The notes beneath the pieces were generated by a model that saw only the letters and a program-made list of their open reading frames with translations, ran no database searches and was not told the origin of the DNA. 64,000 nt of DNA from Martelella mediterranea. Lineage in GTDB: Bacteria > Pseudomonadota > Alphaproteobacteria > Rhizobiales > Rhizobiaceae. How positions within the stretch are numbered: the stretch's first letter is position 1; each line of letters starts with the position of its first letter. The DNA is taken from the NCBI GenBank assembly GCA_003001975.1, contig PVUG01000010.1, positions 26,978 through 90,977 of the forward strand, given 5' to 3'. Below are positions 31,846 through 40,500 of the stretch, piece by piece. Position numbers and translations under genes: made by a program.

Positions 31846-33038
31846 GTTCGTCCCCAAGCAGTTTGAATATGCGCCAGGATTTCTGAGTTGACAGCGTCAA
31901 CGGAATCGATTGCGCGAATGAGGGTGTCGCGCACCATGGACCCGCGTGGCATTTCATAGAGGCTTTTTTTCTCCAGGCCTGCACTCGCGATCGCGGTTGT
32001 CTCAACGACGACGGCAGCAAGAACATCATCTCCGAAAAGGGAGCGAAGCAGCGTCACGATATTGACCTGAGGTCCGTCATGCGGGTTATGCCGTGTCAGC
32101 ACGTAATGTATAAAATCATGATCCATAGTGCCGCCAGCCTCTTCAATGACTGACAGCATATCACTGGTCATAGCCAGAAACTGGTTCATGGAAGCCACGT
32201 CAAGCATTGCTGGGTGAACAGTGATCAGCATACCTGTTGCAGCGAAGATCGCGCCAAGCGTCAGGTAACCGAGTTGTGGCGGTGCGTCGATAATGACGAC
32301 ATCATAATCTGTCTCGACTTCGAGCAACGCGGTCTTGATGCGACGAAAGAAGATGCCCGGGCCACGGGAACGGCCGCTCATAATAGCCTGAGGAGTCTCA
32401 TGTTCATATTCCATGAGCTCCAGATTGCCGGGAATGATGTCGATACCGTCGAAATAAGACTTGCGGATCACATCGCGAACTGGAACGCGCTCGTCGTCAT
32501 AACGCAAAGCGCCGTAGAGTGTTTGCCCGTCTTCGACGTCAAACTCAGGCTGGTAACCAAACATGGCGCTCAGCGACGCTTGCGGATCCAGATCGACAAC
32601 CAGGACCCGGAGGCCGCTGAGCGCAAGATAGTGGGAAAGGTGAAGCGCGGTCGTCGTTTTGGCACTGCCGCCTTTAAAGTTGGCCACCGTTAGGATTTGC
32701 AGTTTCTCTCCATCCCGCCTCTGAGGAAGGAAGCGCAACGCGTCCTGCGGACGTTTTTCGGCGAGATAGCGACGCAACTGGTTGATCTGAGATAGTGTGT
32801 AGACGCGTCGACCATTATCCTGACGCGCTGGTATGGCGCCCTCGCCGTCAAGCGACATTTGCCGTAAAGTGGATTCAGCGATACCAAGCAGAGCGGCTGT
32901 CTCGCGCGAAGAGAAGCTTTTTAGCGACTTTCGTGCTTCCGGCGGGTACATCTGCTCGCGCAGATTCTGCAGCTGGGTCGAGAGAGACTGGGCCTGTCTG
33001 CTGATCTTCTGTGTCGACGTCTCGTGAGACTTATTCAT
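31842..33038 (-). CDS. repA: RepA, ParA-like partition ATPase
   Basis: A protein of 398 residues from the ATG at 33038 (AGGCGG before it). An N-terminal DNA-binding part with ETAALLGIAESTLRQMSLDG and RRVYTLSQINQLRRYL is followed by the ATPase: deviant Walker A (NFKGGSAKTTTALHLSHYLA), VLVVDLDPQASLS and DVVIIDAPPQLGYLTLGAIF. RepA moves plasmid copies apart and, with RepB, represses the operon. First gene of repABC; it overlaps repB by 4 bp. An upstream in-frame start at 33086 would add 16 basic residues. Confidence 0.94.
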   Translation of the reverse strand: MNKSHETSTQKISRQAQSLSTQLQNLREQMYPPEARKSLKSFSSRETAALLGIAESTLRQMSLDGEGAIPARQDNGRRVYTLSQINQLRRYLAEKRPQDALRFLPQRRDGEKLQILTVANFKGGSAKTTTALHLSHYLALSGLRVLVVDLDPQASLSAMFGYQPEFDVEDGQTLYGALRYDDERVPVRDVIRKSYFDGIDIIPGNLELMEYEHETPQAIMSGRSRGPGIFFRRIKTALLEVETDYDVVIIDAPPQLGYLTLGAIFAATGMLITVHPAMLDVASMNQFLAMTSDMLSVIEEAGGTMDHDFIHYVLTRHNPHDGPQVNIVTLLRSLFGDDVLAAVVVETTAIASAGLEKKSLYEMPRGSMVRDTLIRAIDSVDAVNSEILAHIQTAWGRT

Positions 33039-33524
33039 GTCCGCCTGAATACCCCTGGTCCTATTGCGACGGAAAAATGGCATCAATCGACCTAAATCCG
33101 TCGCATCGATAGTTGCCTTGATTCATGAACGAGGTCAAACTTTTATTCGTTAATGAAAGGTTAACGCAAGCTGGGTCGAGTTGTGTTGGTCTCTCGTAAG
33201 AGATTGAATTCATGTTGTGTTTAGTAAGCTGAACCACGCCGTGATACGATGTAGGTGGCGTCAGAAACTTCCACTCCATTGTCTCTGAATAAGAAATCGC
33301 CATACAGTCACCGCAACTATCGCGAATCGTGAGATCCACCCAAACGCCCAAATGGGTGCTATTCTGCGGGTGGGCACAGCGACGCAGACCCCGAACGCTG
33401 CTCTTCGCCACCTCATTGCCCGGACTGTCTGAGGCCCAGCTGTCAAACTTCTTGTCGCTGTTGACGAGGTCATCAGGATCGCGCGAGACAACGCCATGTC
33501 CGTCCTTTTCACTCAAAGAAGTCA
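33039..33524. promoter_or_regulatory. repA upstream region
   Basis: 486 bp without an accepted gene separate repA from the divergent L,D-transpeptidase. The first 150 bp are AT-rich. An inverted repeat TCTCTCGTAAGAGA is at 33190-33203 and could be the RepA operator. A 162-codon minus-strand frame here has no family features and I reject it. Confidence 0.4.
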
Positions 33525-34118
33525 ATGCAGCTGGAAATGCCGAAACCAATTCAGATTACGGGAGCACTGGCGTCCCTATTCATAGTCTTCCTTCTTCTCG
33601 GCTGCGTCGCGGATTCTTCGACGGAAGTAACTAAAGATGCCGGCCTGCAGAAAAGGGGCGGCGGGCCATCGCTGACTAGCTTCAAGACAACAGAACCGCC
33701 CGGAACAATCATTGTAGAGCCGGATGTCCACAAGCTCTATCTCGTCCAGGATGACAACACGGCACTGGCCTACAACGTCGCGGTCGGTCGAGAAGGCCAT
33801 GATTTTTCGGGAAAGGCTGTCATTGGGAGGAAAGCCGAATGGCCGACCTGGACGCCAACGAGCTCAATGATACGCGACCGTCCAAAGGTGAACGCACCTA
33901 TAGCCACGGGACTGCCCGGCAGCGAGACGAATCCGCTCGGCGCTCGTGCCCTTTACCTTTACCAGGATGGCACCGACACGCTCTATCGTATTCACGGCAC
34001 GAATGATCCGTCTTCGATTGGAAAGTCCGTTTCGAGTGGCTGCATCCGGCTGCTAAACAGCGATGTCATTGATTTATATGATCGTGTAGGCATAGGCACG
34101 CATATCATCGTCCGCTAG
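33525..34118 (+). CDS. L,D-transpeptidase lipoprotein (YkuD family)
   Basis: A protein of 197 residues. A hydrophobic segment ending LLLGCVAD is a lipoprotein signal. The YkuD domain includes IIVEPDVHKLYLVQDDNTAL near its start and the catalytic motif HGTNDPSSIGKSVSSGCIRL, with His and Cys in place. These enzymes make 3-3 cross-links in peptidoglycan or attach lipoproteins to it. Located next to repABC and divergent from repA, it is a recurrent plasmid passenger and may help the envelope during conjugation, which is only a guess. Confidence 0.9.
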   Translation: MQLEMPKPIQITGALASLFIVFLLLGCVADSSTEVTKDAGLQKRGGGPSLTSFKTTEPPGTIIVEPDVHKLYLVQDDNTALAYNVAVGREGHDFSGKAVIGRKAEWPTWTPTSSMIRDRPKVNAPIATGLPGSETNPLGARALYLYQDGTDTLYRIHGTNDPSSIGKSVSSGCIRLLNSDVIDLYDRVGIGTHIIVR

Positions 34119-34244
34119 GATTCATACGAAAGTCTTAGTGAAGAGTGGCATCAAATGCTCAGGATTCGTTGACACTCCGCAATTTAACCGATTGATTAAA
34201 GGGTGTAGTACACCTTTGCAATGCATCAAATTCGGAACGACATC

Positions 34245-34577
34245 ATGCCTCAAGCACGCAATTTTCTTCGCTTTACCAATGAAGCTGGCCTTGAGGGTGA
34301 AATTCTTCAAAACGGTACGCTGTATCATGTCATTGGCGAACCTTCAGGACCGTATAACTTCCATATGTTCGGGTATTCACCGCGTGGCCGAAAGGTCGCG
34401 ATCGGCGGCATTGGAAAGCGCTTCGGCGCAAATGGCCATGAATATCTGCACCTACGCGTGTCACTCCCAGGTGGCCCATACGAAGCAAACTTAACCGAAG
34501 ATCCACGAACAGTCGCATTCCTGCCTCTTTCTTCTCAAAGCATCACAACTTCGTCGGACGCGGCGAACGCGGGCTAA
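34245..34577 (+). CDS. DUF736-like protein 1
   Basis: A protein of 110 residues from the ATG at 34245; a start eight codons earlier is possible. YNFHMFGYSPRGRKVAIGGI and GHEYLHLRVSLPGGPYEANL resemble the DUF736 pattern in which a short beta domain ends in 'G.EYLsv.l..P..aNL'. The family is common on alphaproteobacterial plasmids and its function is unknown. A second protein of exactly the same length and layout lies 320 bp downstream, so the two may be diverged duplicates. Confidence 0.6.
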   Translation: MPQARNFLRFTNEAGLEGEILQNGTLYHVIGEPSGPYNFHMFGYSPRGRKVAIGGIGKRFGANGHEYLHLRVSLPGGPYEANLTEDPRTVAFLPLSSQSITTSSDAANAG

Positions 34578-34897
34578 ACCAGCGCGCGCTTAAAACTGCA
34601 AAGAAAGTGGTCGCGACCAATTGGCCGCGGCTCTGTCTCGACAGTCCGCCGCCATCTTTTCCCTTCGCGGTCAATAACCAAGCATCTGCAAGGCAGATGA
34701 CATCTGTTGAACCGTGCCTCGGCTTCGCCTGCGGCCGCACCACCTCAACAAATGTGTCATGACAGCGAATGAAAAAGCCGTCGGGCGGGCAGCGCCCTCC
34801 CTCCTTTGCCCCCGGAAAACTTGGTTTTCCAGGGAAAAGGAATGGATGCCTTGCCCATGGCGGACCGTTGAAAACAACGCAATCGACGGAGCAAGAA
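34578..34897. other. gap between the two DUF736-like genes
   Basis: A small hairpin GGAAAACTTGGTTTTCC lies near 34817-34833. It might be a terminator or regulatory structure. No gene is seen. Confidence 0.4.
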
Positions 34898-35230
34898 ATG
34901 AAGAATATGGAGCGCTTGAACTACGTGCAGTTTGACGCAACGCGGGAGACATTCGAAGGCAATATCGCATCGCTTGAGTTTGACGAAGACATTCGCGGCG
35001 TCAAACTTGACAACAACAATGAAGGCTCACCTGCATATCGCGTTTACGGCAAAATCCCGAAAGACCGGGAGGTGGAGATCGGGGCAGTTTGGCGGCGTAA
35101 GAACGAACAGGGTCAGGAGTACTTTCAGATGTCGGTGCATATGCCAGGACGCACTGTGCGGGCAAATCTTGGCAAGTATCCGGGCGAGATCGACGACAAG
35201 CTCATGTCAGTGATCTTCTGGCGCGATTAG
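34898..35230 (+). CDS. DUF736-like protein 2
   Basis: A protein of 110 residues from the ATG at 34898 (GGAG upstream). YRVYGKIPKDREVEIGAVWR, then GQEYFQMSVHMPGRTVRANL fits DUF736 better than its neighbour does. Family members are small beta proteins encoded in plasmid backbones close to partition, primase and helicase genes, as here. It is transcribed towards the DUF2493 gene (convergent). Confidence 0.7.
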   Translation: MKNMERLNYVQFDATRETFEGNIASLEFDEDIRGVKLDNNNEGSPAYRVYGKIPKDREVEIGAVWRRKNEQGQEYFQMSVHMPGRTVRANLGKYPGEIDDKLMSVIFWRD

Positions 35231-35292
35231 ACAGCCAAATCCAGGGCCGGCGCTTCGGCGTTGGCCCTTTGCTTCAGGAGATGAAGATCGGC

Positions 35293-36213
35293 CTAGAAGC
35301 CGACCTTCATGAGCGGAATACCTGCCTTGCGTGCCTTGTCGGCCAGGTTCTGGTTGATGCCATTACCAGGCGTGACGATCATCCCCTTGGGCATCATTTC
35401 GACAATCTTGTCGTTGCGCTTGAAGGGAGCGGACTTGTTGCGGTGCGCGGACCAGTCGGGCTTGCAAACCACCTGCGCCACCTTGCGAAGTTCTGCCCAT
35501 TTGGCGGCGACGAGCTCGGCCCCCTTGGGCGAACCGCCGTGGATCAGAACCATATCCGGGTACTTTTTGTGCGTCTGGTCGAGAGCATGGAAGACGGCCT
35601 CGTGGTCCTGATAATCGGCGCCGCCCGTGAACGCGATCTTGGTGCCGGTCGGGCAATAGATTTCCTTCTCTTCGTGGCGCTTTCTGGCGAGATAATCGCG
35701 ACTGTCGATAACCGCTGCGGTAAGCCCATTATACGACGTCTTCGAGCCAGTGCGCGGTAGCCATTCACAGCCGACACTCACACGGTAATGGTCTGCGGCC
35801 AGATCTCGCATTGCCTCGAAGGCATTGCGTATTTCAGTCAGCGTATCTCCTGCGGCAGCTTTCCTTTCCAGTTCGACGCTGCTGATCTCACTGCCATCCT
35901 GCACGGCGATCAAGCTTCGCTGTTCGGCTTCATTGTCGTCGAGCTTCTTCTGCGCTCGGGTCAGACGGCGGTGAAACACATTGGCGACGGCCCACAGCAC
36001 CTCGGACAGTTCGTCTTCCAGCCGGGTGTTGGTGAACATGGTTTCAAGGCTTTCGAATATGCCGGCGACGCCAATCTCAACAGCCTCTGCGTCGGGAAGA
36101 GGGCGGTAGTCGTACTCATCGCCGTTCGGGCGGTAGCCAAAGAGGGCGATTTCTTCGAGGAGGTGCGCGGTCGGGCTCTGCGGCTGCTGAATTTCGGTTG
36201 TGTAGGCGTTCAT
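35293..36213 (-). CDS. DUF2493 (SLOG-like) domain protein
   Basis: A protein of 306 residues. The N-terminal 180 are helical and may form a coiled coil (FHRRLTRAQKKLDDNEAEQR). The C-terminal 110 hold the DUF2493 fold: TKIAFTGGADYQDHEAVFHA, MVLIHGGSPKGAELVAAKWA and MIVTPGNGINQNLADKARKA. The GGSP/KGAE loops are those of nucleotide-binding SLOG-type domains. The function is unknown; such proteins are frequent on rhizobial plasmids beside the helicase and primase genes that follow. It is preceded by a 275-bp gap. Confidence 0.85.
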   Translation of the reverse strand: MNAYTTEIQQPQSPTAHLLEEIALFGYRPNGDEYDYRPLPDAEAVEIGVAGIFESLETMFTNTRLEDELSEVLWAVANVFHRRLTRAQKKLDDNEAEQRSLIAVQDGSEISSVELERKAAAGDTLTEIRNAFEAMRDLAADHYRVSVGCEWLPRTGSKTSYNGLTAAVIDSRDYLARKRHEEKEIYCPTGTKIAFTGGADYQDHEAVFHALDQTHKKYPDMVLIHGGSPKGAELVAAKWAELRKVAQVVCKPDWSAHRNKSAPFKRNDKIVEMMPKGMIVTPGNGINQNLADKARKAGIPLMKVGF

Positions 36214-36387
36214 CGGTTCGTCCTCTCGTTTTCCTTGCGGTTTGTATGGGGCGATAACAGAACCGAAAGGGCAGGGCTGACACCCGTAGGGCCGAGCGCA
36301 AGCGCTGGACCCCGGCCGAAAAGAAAAGGGGAGGGTCCACTGAGAGTGGAAACCGCTTTTGTTGAGAGGGCGGGGTTGTCCTTTGTC

Positions 36388-36410
36388 CTGTCAGACCGCC
36401 TTTGCGGTCG
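36388..36410. terminator. hairpin after the Toprim gene
   Basis: CAGACCGCCTTTGCGGTCGG: arms GACCGC and GCGGTC around a short loop, just beyond the Toprim gene's 3' end (minus strand). There is no clear T-run. The rest of the 36214-36488 gap shows no gene. Confidence 0.45.
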
Positions 36411-36488
36411 GCTTTCGGTTCATCGCCAAAGCCATACAAGCCGCTACGGAAAACGACTTGTCAGGCGAGACCGTGCGTCGGTCAAACG

Positions 36489-37535
36489 TTATGGCATGCG
36501 CAGACCGGCCCATGGTACCGGCCTGGTGATCGCCGCCATGATCTGTCGGTTGAGGTTTTCCTGCAGGATCTGCCTGCCCAACTTGCGCAGATCGTCGTTG
36601 AAGTCGTCGAGCGTCGGGACAAGATCGACCACCTCGATGCCTCGTTCTTCGGCCCGGCGGCGCAACTGGCGGCTTGCCAGTTCGCCGGCATCGTCGTTGT
36701 CGCGGCCGATGAACAGCCTCGTGCAGCTCGATGGTGGATCGAACAGAGAAAGATGCGTTGCCGTCAGGCAAGCGGCCAGCTCCGCGACCGGATACACCGA
36801 GCCGATGGACAGCACTGTTTCAATGCCTTCTCCGGCGATGATGTCACCGCCCGCACTGCTTGAGTGAAACCGCACGGCGTTGCCGTACAGCTGGCCCGAA
36901 ACCCGCTTGGGTTCGGTGATGCGCGCGACAGAGTTGTTTTTCAAATCGAGCCAGGTCCGCGCGCATGCCATGACCGTGCCGTCATTATCCGTCACGGCCG
37001 CCAGCATGGCAGGCAACTGGCGGGACTGACAGTCCTCATCGCGGAAGAAAACGCGGGGATGATACTTGAGGGCTGGCCCGAAGCGGCTGATATCCCGCCC
37101 GCGCAGATAGCGCTCTACGGGCGTATCCTTGAACGGTTTGCCGTAGGAGAAGAGCTTGCGGCCGGATTCGACCTGATCGACATTGGAGGGTGGCTTCTCG
37201 TGATCGTTCCCGGCTCGTCCAGGATCAGCCGACACCTCCGGCAGATTCAGGAAACGACGGGCTTCCTTGCAGGTTTCGGCAAAACTGCCTGTCCCGACGA
37301 TGCTCTCCAGCAGATCGAGAAGATCACCATATTCATGGGTCGCACGATCGGCCCACTTGCCGGCCCTGCGCGTGCCGGCGTCTTGAAGACGCACGGCCAT
37401 GGATCTACCGGGGTCACCGTACTTGTTGCCCACCTGCCAATAGTTGCCCGCCCGCCGACCGGCGGGAAGATAGGTCCGGCAGAACTGTTCAGTCCGCGCA
37501 GCGAGCTGTTCGGAAAGTTGAGAGGCAGAAATCAT
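36489..37535 (-). CDS. Toprim-domain primase-like protein
   Basis: A protein of 348 residues from the ATG at 37535, which overlaps the upstream helicase stop (ATGA). The N-terminal part (GNYWQVGNKYGDPGRSMAVR, GKWADRATHEYGDLLDLLES) resembles the DUF7146-type N-terminal domain of plasmid primases. The C-terminal Toprim has IIAGEGIETVLSIG with its catalytic Glu and TRLFIGRDNDDAGELASRQL with the DxD. It probably makes primers or processes DNA ends during plasmid transfer or replication. Coupling to the methyltransferase-helicase suggests that the two act on the same DNA. Confidence 0.87.
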   Translation of the reverse strand: MISASQLSEQLAARTEQFCRTYLPAGRRAGNYWQVGNKYGDPGRSMAVRLQDAGTRRAGKWADRATHEYGDLLDLLESIVGTGSFAETCKEARRFLNLPEVSADPGRAGNDHEKPPSNVDQVESGRKLFSYGKPFKDTPVERYLRGRDISRFGPALKYHPRVFFRDEDCQSRQLPAMLAAVTDNDGTVMACARTWLDLKNNSVARITEPKRVSGQLYGNAVRFHSSSAGGDIIAGEGIETVLSIGSVYPVAELAACLTATHLSLFDPPSSCTRLFIGRDNDDAGELASRQLRRRAEERGIEVVDLVPTLDDFNDDLRKLGRQILQENLNRQIMAAITRPVPWAGLRMP

Positions 37536-40500
37536 GTCCACCTCTCCCTGACTGCGACGATTTTCGTGCCTTCCAGCACTTTTGCGAGAACGCTTTCGTC
37601 GTCCGGAACGAAAAGGCGTGTCTTCCATGCGATGGTCTCCGTGTAGCAGCCAAGCGCTTTGAAAGCTTTCAAATCCCCCGGTTTGAAGTCTAGCATCTCG
37701 ATGCGATGACGATCCATCACTTTCGACCGCCGAAGCTTGATTTTATTGGACAATGTGAAGTGAGCATTGCCAATGAGGAGGGCTTGCCGCACCTCGCTGG
37801 AATCAAGCTTGATGGCGTGCGACACACCGAGCGCGGTTGCGAGGTTGACAGCATCGATGTGGGTCAGCATGCGGCCGAGGATACGCTCGCCATTGTCGGC
37901 CGTAAGACGATAGACTTGCGTGTTGGACTGTGGAAGGTGCTGCCAGATAGGCAACAGAAGGCCGGCCACGATGGTGATCGTCGACGTGTCGAATTCGGGA
38001 ATGGTCTCTATCTTGGCCATCCATGCCGTTTCAAACGTTGCCCGATCGACAGCTTTCCAGCTGGAATCGGCCAGTGTCGAGCGGTGCATCGCCTTTTTAA
38101 ACATAGGCTGGATCAACTGCACGCGCCGGATCGGGTCGCCCGCTTCGGTAAACCAGGTCGCCGAAGGAATGATGATTGCCGCATCCCCGGTCTTTTTGTC
38201 GACATAGGTTTGGGCGTCAGGCTGACGATCCAGGAACCGCCGCGCATCGTCAAGTGAGATCGGCTTATTGCGGGTCAGCCGTTCGATCGTCAGAATCTCG
38301 GTCTTGCTGTGACCGTGTTCGTAGATCGGCACGCGCTTTTTGACCATGAAGCGTTCACCCGTGAGCGTCTCAAGGCCGACCTCATAGGTGCCAGCCTCAA
38401 TCGCCTCTTCGACGATCCCGTCGAGGATTTGGGTGAATGCTTCAAACACCGTGTTCTGCATAGCAATCGTCAGCGCCAGGCAGCGATTGAGAAACTGGCT
38501 GATCGGCGGCAGGGCTTCGCGCAGAGACCCGTCCTGATCGGTCAAAGCCAGACCGGTCACCTCCTCGAACTTGGTCAGCGAGCATGTCGGGATTTTTCCG
38601 GCATAGAGCTGACTGAAGAACCTGCGTAACGCCGCCTTGGCATAGTCGCTCTCAAGATTGTCTTCGGGCCGAAACATGTTTTGACCGCCAGTCTGGCGCT
38701 GACCTTTGGTGATGGCGCCAAGACTGTCGAGGCGACGTGCGATCGTGGACAGGAACCGCTTCTCGCCCTTCACATTGGTCGCACACGGGCGGAACAATGG
38801 CGGCTGCGCCTGATTTGTGCGGTGTGTCCGCCCGAGCCCCTGGATGGCCGCGTCCGCGCGCCATCCGGCTTCCAGCAGATAGTGGACACGTTTGCGCGTA
38901 TTCGTCGCTGCAAGATCGGCATGATACGAACGGCCGGTCCCGCCGGCGTCCGAGAATGCAAGAATCTTCTTGCTGTCGCCCATGAACGCATCGGTTTCGG
39001 CATAGTTCGATGAGGCTGGGCGACGCTCCAGTTTCATGCGCCCGTCGCGTGTCTTGACGATCCGACGCGAGCGGCCGGTGATTTCAGCAACCTGTTCGGT
39101 CCCGAAGTGGCAAATGATCTGGTCAAGCGCCGACTGAACAGGAGGCAAGGCGCCAAGATGCTCGATCAGGTCGTCGCGCGCTTCGAGCGCTTCACGGCTG
39201 ACGACTGGATTGCCGTCCGCATCGTGAACCGGGCGCGAGCGCAGTTCCCCCTTCTCGTCCTCGAACGCTTCGAAAAGCTGGGTCGGAAAGGAGCTGTTGA
39301 GATAGTCCAGTACGTATTCGCGGGGCGTCACGTCGACGTTGAGGTCTTTCCACTCCGACGGCGGGATTTCCGCAATGCGGCGCTCCATGAGCGCTTCGCC
39401 GGTCGAGACGATCTGAACGACGGGCGCATGGCCGTCATCGATGTCCGCCTGCATGGCCTGCAGAACCGAAGGGCATTTCATGGCGGTGATCAGATGGTTG
39501 AAGAACCGTTGCTTGTTGCCCTCGAACGCCGATCGTGCGGCGCTTTTGGCGCGCGGATTAAGCGTTGCTCCCTCCGCCGTGATGCCGACGGCTTCCAGCG
39601 CCTTTTCAAGGTTCTGGTGGATGATCTGATACGCGTCGGCATAGGCGTCATAGATCTCGGTCTGCGCCTCGGTCAGCTCGTGGACGAGCATCTCATACTC
39701 GACATCCTTGAACGAGAGCAGGCGAGCCGTATAGAGGCCAAGCGCCTTCAGGTCGCGTGAAATCACCTCCATGGCGGCGATCCCGCCGTCTTCCATGGAG
39801 GCGATGAAATCGGCCCGCGTGCTGAACGGAAAGTCGCCGGTCTGCCAGAGGCCGAGCCGTGAGGCATAGGCCAGATTGCTGACCGTTGTGGCCCCGGTTG
39901 CCGAAACGTACAGAACCCGAGCGCCGGGAACGGCATTTTGTAGCAGAAGTCCCACGCGACCTTGTTCCGAAGGCTTGCGCTCGCCGCGCTCGCCCTTGGC
40001 GCTGACGGCGTTGGCCATTGCATGGGCCTCGTCGAACGCGATCACGCCGTCGAAGTCATGACCGATCCAATCGAGGATCTGCGCAAGGCGGCTTTTCTTG
40101 TCCTGCCTGGCCTGGCTGCGAAGCGTGGCATAGGTCACGAACAGAATGCCCGGCTGATCAGGGATCGACCGTCCTTGCGGAAAACTTGAAATCGGAATGA
40201 TATCGGCGGCCACGCCGCCGAGCGCCTGCCAGTCACGCCGGGCATCCTCGATGAGCTTGTCGCTGCGCGAGATCCACAGCGCCTTCCGGCGCCCCTTCAA
40301 CCAGTTGTCGAGAATGACGGCCGCGACCTGTCGACCCTTGCCGCAACCGGTCCCATCACCGAGAAAGAAACCGCGCCGGAACCGTGCGTTTTTCAGGACG
40401 GTCTTCGAGGCGTCCTCCGGCAGCGCTTCGACCGAAAACGCGCTGGCTTCAACCTTTGCCGGCTGGATCGACGCAAAGTCGTCGACCACATCGTAAGTGC

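Noticed and set aside
33061..33549. A 162-codon minus-strand frame upstream of repA
   Set aside because: No recognisable domain, atypical composition, and it overlaps the start of the L,D-transpeptidase and the probable repA promoter.
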